A stretch of DNA of 64,000 nt from an uncultured Muribaculaceae bacterium. GTDB taxonomy: Bacteria > Bacteroidota > Bacteroidia > Bacteroidales > Muribaculaceae. The notes under the pieces were generated by a model. It was given only the letters and a program-made list of their open reading frames with translations. It searched no databases and was not told where the DNA came from. Below, piece after piece: positions 36,001-44,528 of the stretch. The translations under genes were made by a program, and so were the position numbers. Position 1 is the first letter of the stretch. Every line of letters begins with the position of its first letter. The stretch is taken from the NCBI GenBank assembly GCA_905233915.1, contig CAJOFM010000001.1, positions 62,001 through 126,000 of the forward strand, read 5' to 3'.

Positions 36001-36225
36001 CGCCTGAAGAACATCACGCTGGGCTACACGCTGCCTCAGTTCCTGACCAACAAGGTCGGCGTCAACCGTCTGCGCATCTTCGGCCGTGCTGAGAACCTCT
36101 TCACTTGGACCAAGTATTGGGGATTCGATCCTGAGATCGGTTCCGGCTCAACCAGCCTCGGTGTTGACTATGGTGTTTATCCCCAGGCCCGCACCTTTAC
36201 CATCGGATTCAACCTTTCACTCTAA
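33037..36225 (+). CDS. SusC-like TonB-dependent glycan transporter, locus 1
   Basis: The 1062-residue outer-membrane protein has a signal peptide (MKEKRLLSLLLTVMLSIVAF), then a carboxypeptidase-regulatory-like domain (FTGTIVDPNGEPVIGATIVQ) and a TonB-box-like segment (EVVVIGYG). The plug carries the SusC signature (SMIRIRGIGTINDSNPLYI, then DIESIEVLKDAASGAIYGAR). The C-terminal barrel ends FTIGFNLSL. It imports oligosaccharides using energy from TonB, with the SusD-like lid encoded 18 bp downstream. The ATG at 33037 is chosen because it gives a clean signal peptide; an in-frame ATG 42 bases upstream does not. GH16 and GH5-GH3 neighbours point to beta-glucan. Confidence 0.96.
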   Translation: MKEKRLLSLLLTVMLSIVAFAQNQTFTGTIVDPNGEPVIGATIVQKGTSNTVVTDFDGNFSINAPASAELEVSYVGFGKQTFLAGNNMYITITEDSELLNEVVVIGYGVQKKSVVTASIAKVSSDDLDGKTRLRAEDALKGMAAGVNVISSSGQPGSQSMIRIRGIGTINDSNPLYIIDGMPTDQYGMESVNPYDIESIEVLKDAASGAIYGARAANGVILVTTKKGKMGKANVNYNFSYGWQSPWRYRDVTGATDYAILQNERRVENGMSPLYADPYNLTDANGEKIVGFGTDWQKLLFNKNAPIMQHDISVSGASEKVNYYLSLGYFTQDGIVGGNFGQSNYDRLTIRSNNQFNLFDFSKERNFLNKLDLGANLSYMRVHSTGIEANSTWGSPLGSALYLAPTLPVVLKGAVAQDMIDRYSAFDLYRDADGNPYTIPGYIGSYQEQNNPIAMMQGNPNRNWSHKFMPKFSVDLQLFDALKYHFTYSAELSFWGYNGATLQEYYLSGNNNADHTSAVAFKGNNNTWQVENTVTYDKIFGKHSIGIVLGQSALKFKGDELGGSHWYIVNPDKPSINYTTGGDLEISTDADGKMTGATSLVGAWGGPYTEHRLSSLFARLSYNYDERYMIQATVRRDGSSRFGSNHKYGVFPSFSVGWNIMNEAFMESQRDWLNNLKLRFSWGKNGNDNIGDFAYTTMTTLGNTSNYYFGQTAAMVYGSKANRLANEDLKWEESEQTDLGLDLGLWNNKLTFSVDYFIKKTNGMIIEMPIPSYVGEARPLANVGDMENSGVEFELGYRWNVGDAHFSVKGNASYLKNKLKNLGNDTGFLNYGISQFSDGGTRAENGQPFPFFYGYKTDGILQTKAEADAYNATYGTSSKPGDFRFVDTNGDSKINSDDRTNIGNGVPDWTFGLNFNFDWKGFDLDVFFQGVHGADVFDATYRQDIASGNYPTWVLQRWTGEGTSNTVPTLGDSKNWVCSDMYIQDGSYLRLKNITLGYTLPQFLTNKVGVNRLRIFGRAENLFTWTKYWGFDPEIGSGSTSLGVDYGVYPQARTFTIGFNLSL

Positions 36226-36243
36226 CAATAAAGAATTATCGAT

Positions 36244-37779
36244 ATGAACAAGTATATTTCAATCATAGCAGGCCTTTTTGCAGTGACTATCGCACTGACT
36301 TCCTGCACCAAAGATTTTCTTGAGGTGAAGAACCCGACTGGCGAGCCCCTCGAGGAATACTATACCACCGAGGAGACCCTGAACGAGGCTCTCACTGCGG
36401 CCTATGCCCCCCTGCACTGGCCCGACTGGGACGGTACAGCCTACAATGACCTCACTGTTGACGGTGAGATCATGGGCGACGACTTCTGGGTAGGCGGTGC
36501 CGACAACACCGACAACCAGCACTGGCACCGTCTATTCAATTTTGCTGCCGACGGCAACAATACCCTCGCCACCCTGTGGGGCGACTTCTACAGCGGCGTT
36601 AAGCGTTGCAACGATGCCATCAAGTATGCTTCGTGGGAAACCGATGCCAGCGAGAGTTTCCGTCGCTCGATGGAGATGCAGGCTCGCTTGTTGCGCGTGT
36701 ACTATTATAATATCCTGTGGCACTACTACGGCAACGTTCCCTTCTATCTAGAGAACCTCTCGCAGCCCTACACTGCTCCGCAGATGAGTGCCGACGAGAT
36801 TTACAACCAGCTGCTTCCTGAGCTTGAGGAGATCATCGCCTCTAACGTACTGCCCATGCGCTGGCCGACCGCCGAGAGCGGACGCGTGAGTCAGGCATTT
36901 GCCTACATGCTCTATGCCGAGATGGTGATGTACCAGAACGACAATGCCCGTTATGCTACCGCCCTGGGTTACATGAAGCAGATTATCGCCGATTCTAACT
37001 ATCAGCTCAATCCCAGTTTCTATGACCTGTGGCAGGAGAGCGGTGAGTGGTGCGCCGAGAGCATCTTCGAGATCAACTACAACGACGATCAGGCCCAGCG
37101 CGACTGGAGCACCTCGATGGCTGCTGGTGGTACCGTATTCCCCACCCTGTGCTCGCCTAACGGCTGGGGCGGTGGCGAAGGCTGGAACAGCGGTGAAGAC
37201 GGTTGGGGTTTCCTGCCCATGCGTGTGGAGACCTACAACATGTTTGCCGAGAACGACAAGCGTCGTGACGTTACCTGCTGGGACGTTCGTGGCTACAGCT
37301 ACACCGAGCGTTATCAGGATACCCACATCTGGCACGGCAAGTATCGTCCCCAGAGTGCCAACAATCAGGACTGCCCGACTTCCAAGAACCTGAACTATAA
37401 CAACAACAAGCGCATCTACCGCTATGCCGAGACTCTGCTCAACGCAGCCGAGTTGCTGCTCCAGACCGGTGGCAGTGCAGCCGAGGCAGCAGGCTATGTG
37501 AACCAGGTTCGCAACCGCGCAGGTCTTGATAACCTCGCTACCGTAACCATCGACGACATCTTCAACGAGCGTCACTTGGAATTCTGCGGCGAGGGCAAGC
37601 GCTACTTCGACCTCGTGCGCGCCGAGGGTATTCCTGGTGCTACCCAGAAGGCCTCGACCGTACTCGTTCCCGACAGCTACGGCTATCGTACCAACTCGTG
37701 GACTCCCAGCAAGAAGTACATCCCTCTGGCACAGAGCGAGCTCGATGCTGATCCCACACTGGTTCAGAACAACTATTGA
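36244..37779 (+). CDS. SusD-like glycan-binding lipoprotein, locus 1
   Basis: The 511-residue lipoprotein has a lipobox ending in Cys21 (FAVTIALTSC) followed by TKDFLEVKN, the usual SusD start. Helical TPR-like segments follow, and the family C-terminal stretch reads RYAETLLNAAELLLQTGG, then NQVRNRAGL, ERHLEFCGEGKRYFDLVR and KYIPLAQSELDADP. It forms the extracellular lid of the SusC channel and binds glycan at the cell surface. The 18-bp gap after SusC and shared strand show co-transcription. Confidence 0.95.
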   Translation: MNKYISIIAGLFAVTIALTSCTKDFLEVKNPTGEPLEEYYTTEETLNEALTAAYAPLHWPDWDGTAYNDLTVDGEIMGDDFWVGGADNTDNQHWHRLFNFAADGNNTLATLWGDFYSGVKRCNDAIKYASWETDASESFRRSMEMQARLLRVYYYNILWHYYGNVPFYLENLSQPYTAPQMSADEIYNQLLPELEEIIASNVLPMRWPTAESGRVSQAFAYMLYAEMVMYQNDNARYATALGYMKQIIADSNYQLNPSFYDLWQESGEWCAESIFEINYNDDQAQRDWSTSMAAGGTVFPTLCSPNGWGGGEGWNSGEDGWGFLPMRVETYNMFAENDKRRDVTCWDVRGYSYTERYQDTHIWHGKYRPQSANNQDCPTSKNLNYNNNKRIYRYAETLLNAAELLLQTGGSAAEAAGYVNQVRNRAGLDNLATVTIDDIFNERHLEFCGEGKRYFDLVRAEGIPGATQKASTVLVPDSYGYRTNSWTPSKKYIPLAQSELDADPTLVQNNY

Positions 37780-37818
37780 TTTGATGAATTAGAAATCAGT
37801 AATTAGAAATAAAATATT

Positions 37819-39753
37819 ATGATTACCAAGATATATAAAATAAGCAGCGCAATAGCTATCATGTTATTGTCAATGGCTTTCACCGCCTGCTCGCCCGACG
37901 AGTTTGAGGGTGCAGACCCCAATGGTCTTCCCACAGTGAGCGGTATCGATTTCCAGATCTCGGTTGACCAAGAGACCAACCAGATGATAGCCAGCTACAC
38001 TCCTGAGGCAGGCACCTATCCTGTCTGGATTCTTGACGGTACCTCCTACTCCACCCTCCCTGAAGTGGGTTACAAGAACGCCGAGGCCGGCACTCACACC
38101 ATTGAGCTGCGCCTGGGTAACCGCAACGGCATCAGCCAGACCGGTGTGAAGAAGGAATACACCTTCAACGAGTCCAAGATTGACTACACCAACGACTTCC
38201 GTCGCATTTGCGAGAAGGAGTGGCGCTTCGACCACAAGGAAGTGGCCCACTTGGCTTGCGGCCCCGCCGGTACTGCCGGTACAGGATGGTGGTCGGCACA
38301 GCCCGACGAGAAGAAGGACTTCGGTATGTATGACGACCGCATCACCTTCACTGCCGAGAACCGCAAGGGTGGTACTTACACCTACAATCCCGGTGAAGAC
38401 GGCCTCACCTACGTGAACGCCGGTACCACCAAGTGGGGTAAGCAGGATGCCGACTTTGATGTCAGCATTGGCGGCCAGAGCGCAGCCTGGAGCTTCGAGG
38501 AGTATGATTGGGAGGATGCCGACGGCAACGTGAGCAAGCAGACCTACATCCAGCTCGCTCCCAACACAGTGTTCCCCTACATCAGCTCTGATGCCCAGTA
38601 TGAGAATCCCCGTTTCCGCATCGAGACCTTGACGGCCAAGAAGATGGTCCTCGTCTATGACGCTCCCGACCGCGGTATCGCATGGCGCTTCATCTTCACC
38701 AGCGAGGAGGAAGAGAAGGGCTTCACCGGATTTGACCCCAACAGCGACTTCAACCTGTGGAAGAATGCTGAATTCAACATGTTCTTCTGGTACGCTCCCG
38801 GCTGGAACCAGATTGCTGATCCCGGCTTCGAGGCCAATGGTAATGAATATACCGTCTTCCTGCCCGAGGCAACGACCGACCAGTGGCAGGCCCAGATGGC
38901 ATTCAAGACCACCAACATCTCGACAACAGCCAGCAAGAACTATGACTTCTCTTGCATCCTCAACAGCGATAAGGATCTGAACGGCGTTACCGTTAAGCTC
39001 GTGATGGACGGCGATGACAATGTCTTCTACTTTGCCGACCGCGTTGACCTGAAGGCAGGCGAGGATTACATCTTCTGGAAGAGCGACATGCCGGGTATCG
39101 ACATGGAGCGTGTGAACCTGTTCTTCGACTTTGGCGGTTGCCAGGCTGGTACCACCGTCAACATCTCGAACATCGTGCTCAAGGACCACGCCAACGATGA
39201 TGGCACCGTGCTGCCCGTCACCCCCGACGGACCCACTGTTGACTGGGTGGATGTGAATTCTCCCGACAACCTGGGTGCCGGTTTCAATACCGCAGGCACG
39301 ATGGGCTTCTGGTGGGCCGACGCTGGTTGGTCCCAGATTGCTGATCCCACCTTCTCGTTTGCCAACGGTGTTTATACCGTCCACGCCGACAACGCTACCG
39401 CTTCGGAATGGCAGGCTCAGTGCTCAATCACTGGTGTACCCCTGCACATCGAGAAGGGTCAGGCCTACGACGTTCGCGTGACCATCACCACCAACATGGA
39501 ACTGGGTCGTGCAACCGTTAAGGTCAATAAGGATCCTGATGTGACCAATGACCCCAACACCCTGTGCTACCGTGGCAACTTTGTTCTCGAAGATGGTGAG
39601 AACGTTTGCGAGTTCATCGGTGTCGTTGCCAAGAATGGCGATGAGGAAATCGAGTTTGACCAGGGTAAGATGATCTTTGACTTTGGTGGATGTCCCGCTG
39701 GATTTGAGGCCAAGATCAGCAACATCATCATCCAAAAGCATAAAGCTGAATAA
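37819..39753 (+). CDS. Surface glycan-binding lipoprotein with two related C-terminal beta-sandwich domains
   Basis: The 644-residue protein has a lipobox (SMAFTAC, Cys24) followed by SPDEFEGAD, an acidic surface-export signal. A PKD/Ig-like region spans residues about 35-120. The C-terminal half holds two domains related to each other, about 310-460 and 475-640: FFWYAPGWNQIADPGF against FWWADAGWSQIADPTF, QWQAQMAFKTTNI against EWQAQCSITGVPL, and FFDFGGCQAGTTVNISNIVL against IFDFGGCPAGFEAKISNIII. They look like carbohydrate-binding beta-sandwiches of the CBM4/9/16 type. It occupies the SusE/SusF position and likely holds beta-glucan at the surface. I see no catalytic motif. Confidence 0.82.
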   Translation: MITKIYKISSAIAIMLLSMAFTACSPDEFEGADPNGLPTVSGIDFQISVDQETNQMIASYTPEAGTYPVWILDGTSYSTLPEVGYKNAEAGTHTIELRLGNRNGISQTGVKKEYTFNESKIDYTNDFRRICEKEWRFDHKEVAHLACGPAGTAGTGWWSAQPDEKKDFGMYDDRITFTAENRKGGTYTYNPGEDGLTYVNAGTTKWGKQDADFDVSIGGQSAAWSFEEYDWEDADGNVSKQTYIQLAPNTVFPYISSDAQYENPRFRIETLTAKKMVLVYDAPDRGIAWRFIFTSEEEEKGFTGFDPNSDFNLWKNAEFNMFFWYAPGWNQIADPGFEANGNEYTVFLPEATTDQWQAQMAFKTTNISTTASKNYDFSCILNSDKDLNGVTVKLVMDGDDNVFYFADRVDLKAGEDYIFWKSDMPGIDMERVNLFFDFGGCQAGTTVNISNIVLKDHANDDGTVLPVTPDGPTVDWVDVNSPDNLGAGFNTAGTMGFWWADAGWSQIADPTFSFANGVYTVHADNATASEWQAQCSITGVPLHIEKGQAYDVRVTITTNMELGRATVKVNKDPDVTNDPNTLCYRGNFVLEDGENVCEFIGVVAKNGDEEIEFDQGKMIFDFGGCPAGFEAKISNIIIQKHKAE

Positions 39754-39764
39754 TCTCATTTCAA

Positions 39765-40868
39765 ATGAAACGCTACATGCTTTTCACTCTATTGCTATCT
39801 CTCACCGCAGTCCTCTGGGGCTGCGGTGGGGACGGCAAAGATGAGCCCCAGCCCACGATAGCCATTACTGTCTCGCAGGAGAGCATTGCCGTTCCTGCCG
39901 CAGGTGGAACCTATGACATCAATGTCACCACCACTGGCAAGGAGTGGGGTGCTTATACCGAGCAGGACTTCATCAAGTATGATGCCAAGAACACGACGTC
40001 AAAGTCGGGTGTAGTGACCATCACGGTGGCCGCTAATCCCTTGACTGAGGCGCGCACGGGCTCCGTCACCATCATGTCGGGTGCAGCCCGCAAGAGCATC
40101 GCCATCAACCAGCAGGCAGCCGAGGCATCGCCCTACTATGCCCCCGATGGCTATAGCCTCGTGTGGCATGACGAGTTTGATGAAGGCACGGAGCTGAATC
40201 CTAACGACTGGAGGCACGAGGTGCAGAACAGCGGTTGGGTGAATCACGAGTTGCAGAACTACGTGAATCACAAGACCCCCAATGGCAAGCTCGTGACCGA
40301 GGTGCGCGACGGCAAGCTGCGCATCACGGCGCTCAAGGAGAACGGCAAGGTTTACTCCGGACGCGTCTATGCCAAGGACAAACAGGGCTGGAAATATGGT
40401 TACATCGAAGCCAGCATCAAGTTGCCCAAGGGCAAGGGAACCTGGCCTGCGTTCTGGATGATGCCCGTCAACTTCAGGTCTTGGCCTGCCGATGGCGAGA
40501 TTGACATCATGGAAGAAGTGGGCTACCACCCCGACTTTGTATCGTCGAGCCTTCACGCTACTGCTCATGTCCACTCCAATGGCACCCAGGTGACCCACGA
40601 GATGTACTGCAAGGGCGCCGAGGGCGAATTCCACACCTATGCCATAGAATGGACTGCACAGAATATCACCACCTATGTGGATGGTAAGGTGCAGTTGAGC
40701 TATGACAACCGTGGCCTGGGCCGCGACGACTGGCCCTATGATGACCCCTTCTACATCATCTTCAACCTCGCTTGGGGTGGTGACTGGGGAGGCGCACAGG
40801 GCGTTGACGAGAACGCGCTGCCTGTCACAATGGAGGTGGATTACGTGCGCGTATTCCAAAAGAAATAA
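39765..40868 (+). CDS. GH16 endo-beta-glucanase lipoprotein with BACON domain
   Basis: The 367-residue lipoprotein (lipobox LTAVLWGC, Cys20, then acidic GGDGKDEP) has a BACON domain at about 30-125 (AAGGTYDINVTTTGKEWGAY, SIAINQQA), then a GH16 domain from about 130. The catalytic motif EIDIMEEVGY gives nucleophile E245 and acid/base E250; WHDEFDEGTELNPNDW and WPAFWMMPVN are typical of the laminarinase-type GH16 subgroup. It should cut internal beta-1,3 (or mixed beta-1,3/1,4) glucan bonds at the cell surface and pass oligosaccharides to SusC/SusD. It starts 11 bp after the glycan-binding lipoprotein gene. Confidence 0.93.
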   Translation: MKRYMLFTLLLSLTAVLWGCGGDGKDEPQPTIAITVSQESIAVPAAGGTYDINVTTTGKEWGAYTEQDFIKYDAKNTTSKSGVVTITVAANPLTEARTGSVTIMSGAARKSIAINQQAAEASPYYAPDGYSLVWHDEFDEGTELNPNDWRHEVQNSGWVNHELQNYVNHKTPNGKLVTEVRDGKLRITALKENGKVYSGRVYAKDKQGWKYGYIEASIKLPKGKGTWPAFWMMPVNFRSWPADGEIDIMEEVGYHPDFVSSSLHATAHVHSNGTQVTHEMYCKGAEGEFHTYAIEWTAQNITTYVDGKVQLSYDNRGLGRDDWPYDDPFYIIFNLAWGGDWGGAQGVDENALPVTMEVDYVRVFQKK

Positions 40869-40889
40869 CAGTTTAACCCAAATGACCAT

Positions 40890-43800
40890 ATGAGAGGTTC
40901 TTTATTGATAATACTCTCTCTCGTTCTTGCCTTGGGGCTTCACGCAAAGCCCCAAGACAGGTTTGTCCGTGTGGAAGGTGTTGACCTGATTCAACCTAAC
41001 GGCCAGAAACTCTACATCCAGGGAACCAATTTGGGCAATTGGCTGAATCCCGAGGGCTACATGTTCGGCTTCAGCAAAACCAACTCGCCCTGGATGATTG
41101 ACCTGATGATCAAGGAGGCCGTGGGTCCTGACTTTGCCGCCGATTTCTGGCGCCAGTTCAAGGACAACTACATTACCCGTGCCGATATCGCCTTTATCGC
41201 ACGTCAGGGAGCCAACACCATCCGCCTGCCCTTTAACTACCGGCTGTTCACCGACGAGGATTATATGGGACGATCCAAGGAACAAGACGGATTTGCCCGC
41301 ATCGACTCGGTGGTGAATTGGTGTCGTGCCGCAGGTCTCTACCTGATTCTCGACATGCATGACTGCCCGGGCGGACAGACTGGTGACAACATCGACGACG
41401 GTCATGGCTACCCGTGGCTCTTTGAGAGCGAACCGAGCCAGCAACTGTTCTGCGACATTTGGCAACGCATCGCTGCCCGCTACAAGGACGAGCCCGTGAT
41501 TCTCGGCTATGAGCTGATGAACGAGCCCATCGCCCACTACTTTGAGAACAAAGAGGAACTGAACAAGAAGCTCGAGCCGCTGTACAAGCGTACCGTCAAG
41601 GCCATCCGCCAAGTGGATCCCAATCACGTGATCCTGCTGGGTGGTGCCCGCTGGAACTCGGATTTCTACATGTTCAGTGACTGGACGTTTGATGACAACA
41701 TCATGTACACCTGCCACCGCTATGGCGGTGACGCCACAGCCGAGGCCATCAAGGATTACATTGATTTTCGTGACAAGACCAAGCTGCCGATGTACATGGG
41801 TGAGACCGGCCACAACAGCAACGAGTGGCAGGCACAGTTGGTCGATGTGATGAAGAAGGCCAACATTGGCTACACCTTCTGGCCCTACAAGAAGATTGAC
41901 GGGTCATGCATGATGGGCATCACCAGGCCTGAGATGTGGGACAGCATCGTGGTGAAATACTCCGAGGCATCCCGCGCCACCTATAAGGAATGGCGCGAGG
42001 CCCGTCCCGACCAGGAGACTTTCCGCCAACTGCTCCTGCAGTATGTGGAGAACAGCCGCTACGAGAATTGCACCACGCAGACCGACTATATCAAGTCGCT
42101 GGGTATGACACCAAGGATGCCCGCCTATCTCGACAATAATGCGACCATCGAGGAACGCGTGGAGGATGCTCTGTCGCGCATGACGCTTGACGAGAAAATC
42201 GCCGTTATCCATGCTCAGAGCAAGTTCTCGTCACCAGGTGTGAAGAGGTTGGGATTTCCCGACTTCTGGACCGACGATGGACCTCATGGCGTGCGTCCCG
42301 ACGTGCTGTGGGACGAGTGGGAGCAGGCAGGACAGACCAACGACTCGTGCGTGGCTTTCCCTGCACTGACCTGCCTGGCCGCCTCGTGGAACCCCCAGCT
42401 GGCCGAGCTTTACGGCCGCAGCCTGGGTGAGGAGGCACGCTATCGTGGCAAGGACATGATCCTGGGCCCTGGCGTGAACATCAACCGCACGCCGTTGAAC
42501 GGCCGCAACTTTGAGTACATGGGCGAGGACCCGCTGCTGGCATCACGCATGGTAGTGCCCTACGTCCAGGGACTCCAGAGCACGGGAACCGCAGCCTGCG
42601 TGAAGCACTTCTGCCTGAACAACGATGAGGAATACCGCCATCAGGTCAACGTCATCGTGAAAGACCGCGCGCTGCACGAGATCTACCTGCCCGCATTTGA
42701 GGCCGCCGTCAAGGAGGGCCACACCTGGGGCATCATGGGTTCCTATAACCTGTACAAGAGCCAGCACTGCTGCCAAAACGAGTACACCCTCAACCAGATT
42801 CTGAAAGGCGACTGGAAGTATGACGGTGTGGTGGTAAGCGACTGGGGCGGTGTACACGACACCGAGATGGCAGTCAAGAACGGCCTGGACATGGAGTTCG
42901 GCAGCTGGACTGACGGTCTGGCATGGGGCGCAAGCAACGCCTATGACGCCTACTACATGGCTCAGCCCTATAAGAAACTCATTGAGGAGGGTAAGTTCAC
43001 CACGCGTGAACTTGACGACAAGGTGCGCCGCGTGCTGCGCCTGTTCTACCGCACGACGATGAGCAACAAGCGTGCACAGGGTTTCCTGTGCAGCGAGGCA
43101 CACTACGATGCAGCCATGAAGATTGCCCAAGACGGCATCGTACTACTGCAAAACAAGCGTAATGTGCTGCCCATCAATGTAAATACCGCCAAGCGGATTC
43201 TCGTTGTCGGCGAGAACGCCATCAAGATGATGACCGTGGGTGGCGGCAGCAGTTCGCTCAAGGCACAACACGAGATTTTGCCCCTTGAAGGCCTTAAGGC
43301 CCGCCTGGCCGGAACCGGTATCGAGGTGGACTATGCCCGCGGCTATGTGGGTGACACCACAGGCGAATACAACGGTGTAGTGGCTAAGCAATCGTTGGCC
43401 GACAACCGTTCCGCCAGTGAACTCATCGCCGAGGCAGTGGCCAAAGCCCAGGGTGCTGACTATGTCATCATCTTTGGCGGCCTGAACAAGAGCGACTACC
43501 AGGATGCCGAGGGTCACGACCGCAAGCACATGGGTATGCCTTATGGTCAGGACGCATTGGTCGAGGCATTGGCACGCGTGAACAAGAACGTGGTGTTTGT
43601 CAACATCTCGGGCGACGCAGTGGCCATGCCGTGGCGCGACAAGGTGGCCAGCATCGTCCAAGGCTGGTTCATCGGCAGCGAAACGGGCAAAGCATTTGCC
43701 AGCATTCTCGTGGGCGATGCCAATCCCTCGGGCAAACTGCCCTTCACCTGGTACCAAAGTCTCAATGACGTGGGCGCACATGCGCTGGGCACCTACCCCG

Positions 43801-44285
43801 GCACATGGCGTGACGGCCACCAGATCATTGACGAGGAATACAAGGAGGGCATCTATGTGGGTTACCGCTGGGCTGATAAGCAGAACAAGAAGCCCGCATT
43901 TGCCTTCGGCCATGGTTTGAGTTACACGACCTTTGCCGTGAGCAACCTGCGCCTTGACAAGAGCGAGGTGGCTGCCGATGGCAACGCGACCGCCACTGTT
44001 ACCGTCAAGAACACCGGCAACCGTGCAGGTGCTGAGGTTGTCCAGCTCTACGTGAGCGACCACAACACCTCAGTTGATATGCCTGTCAAGGAGTTGCGCG
44101 GATTCCAGAAGGTCACCCTTCAACCCGGTGAAAGCCGCGATGTCACCATCACCATCGGTGGCCGCGCCTTCCAGTACTGGGATGAAACCAAGGGTGACTG
44201 GACGACCTCGCTGGGCAAGCGCACGATACTCGTGGGCACGGCCAGCGACAACCTCCCGTTGAAGGCCAATTTGACGGTTCGTTAA
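40890..44285 (+). CDS. GH5-GH3 fusion beta-glucanase/beta-glucosidase
   Basis: This 1131-residue periplasmic protein (signal MRGSLLIILSLVLALGLHA) joins two enzymes. Residues about 25-390 are a GH5 domain: IQGTNLGNWLNPEG, acid/base E212 in LMNEPIAH, nucleophile E305 in YMGETGHNS. Residues about 415-1131 are a full GH3: GPGVNINRTPLNGRNFEYMG, CVKHFCLNNDE, nucleophile D651 in VVVSDWGG, a second alpha/beta domain, and a C-terminal fibronectin-III-like domain (VKNTGNRAGAEVVQLYVSD). One chain could therefore cut oligosaccharides internally and remove terminal glucose. GH16 upstream suggests beta-1,3- or mixed-linkage glucan. The GH5 subfamily, and so its linkage, is not clear to me. It is the last gene of locus 1; a strong terminator follows. 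Confidence 0.92.
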   Translation: MRGSLLIILSLVLALGLHAKPQDRFVRVEGVDLIQPNGQKLYIQGTNLGNWLNPEGYMFGFSKTNSPWMIDLMIKEAVGPDFAADFWRQFKDNYITRADIAFIARQGANTIRLPFNYRLFTDEDYMGRSKEQDGFARIDSVVNWCRAAGLYLILDMHDCPGGQTGDNIDDGHGYPWLFESEPSQQLFCDIWQRIAARYKDEPVILGYELMNEPIAHYFENKEELNKKLEPLYKRTVKAIRQVDPNHVILLGGARWNSDFYMFSDWTFDDNIMYTCHRYGGDATAEAIKDYIDFRDKTKLPMYMGETGHNSNEWQAQLVDVMKKANIGYTFWPYKKIDGSCMMGITRPEMWDSIVVKYSEASRATYKEWREARPDQETFRQLLLQYVENSRYENCTTQTDYIKSLGMTPRMPAYLDNNATIEERVEDALSRMTLDEKIAVIHAQSKFSSPGVKRLGFPDFWTDDGPHGVRPDVLWDEWEQAGQTNDSCVAFPALTCLAASWNPQLAELYGRSLGEEARYRGKDMILGPGVNINRTPLNGRNFEYMGEDPLLASRMVVPYVQGLQSTGTAACVKHFCLNNDEEYRHQVNVIVKDRALHEIYLPAFEAAVKEGHTWGIMGSYNLYKSQHCCQNEYTLNQILKGDWKYDGVVVSDWGGVHDTEMAVKNGLDMEFGSWTDGLAWGASNAYDAYYMAQPYKKLIEEGKFTTRELDDKVRRVLRLFYRTTMSNKRAQGFLCSEAHYDAAMKIAQDGIVLLQNKRNVLPINVNTAKRILVVGENAIKMMTVGGGSSSLKAQHEILPLEGLKARLAGTGIEVDYARGYVGDTTGEYNGVVAKQSLADNRSASELIAEAVAKAQGADYVIIFGGLNKSDYQDAEGHDRKHMGMPYGQDALVEALARVNKNVVFVNISGDAVAMPWRDKVASIVQGWFIGSETGKAFASILVGDANPSGKLPFTWYQSLNDVGAHALGTYPGTWRDGHQIIDEEYKEGIYVGYRWADKQNKKPAFAFGHGLSYTTFAVSNLRLDKSEVAADGNATATVTVKNTGNRAGAEVVQLYVSDHNTSVDMPVKELRGFQKVTLQPGESRDVTITIGGRAFQYWDETKGDWTTSLGKRTILVGTASDNLPLKANLTVR

Positions 44286-44310
44286 CCGACCCATACGCAC
44301 TTTTAATTAT

Positions 44311-44346
44311 AGTCGGCAGGAAGTGAATATTTGCTTCCTGCCGACT
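44311..44346 (+). terminator. Terminator at the end of locus 1
   Basis: AGTCGGCAGGAAG (44311-44323) pairs perfectly over 13 bp with CTTCCTGCCGACT (44334-44346) around a 10-nt loop, 25 nt after the GH5-GH3 stop. The following bases are only moderately T-rich. Confidence 0.75.
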
Positions 44347-44382
44347 TCCTTAATTCTAATAAACAGGCCTATTATTTAAACT

Positions 44383-44407
44383 AATACTTGAATTAAATAC
44401 TTGAATT
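44383..44407. promoter_or_regulatory. Direct repeat upstream of the locus 2 promoter
   Basis: AATACTTGAATT occurs at 44383-44394 and again at 44396-44407 (13-bp period), about 33 bp before the -33 element. The position suits an activator binding as a tandem dimer. Confidence 0.5.
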
Positions 44408-44439
44408 CTAACAACAAATCGGCATTTTTTACATTAAAA

Positions 44440-44472
44440 TTTGCATTTTTGAAATTATTATATTTATATTTG
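44440..44472 (+). promoter_or_regulatory. Bacteroidetes-type promoter of locus 2
   Basis: TTTG (44440-44443) and TATATTTG (44465-44472) are 21 nt apart, a full -33/-7 match. The leader to the ATG at 44529 is about 50 nt. The promoter position rules out an in-frame upstream start at 44484. Confidence 0.75.
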
Positions 44473-44528
44473 CAAACAGAACCGTGACATTCTATTTTTA
44501 TCAACCATTAACATTAAAAACAAAGCTA

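Noticed and set aside
37870..39384. Long open frame (504 codons) on the minus strand
   Set aside because: Antisense shadow of the glycan-binding lipoprotein; no recognisable motif, and the plus-strand protein has a signal, lipobox and repeated domains.
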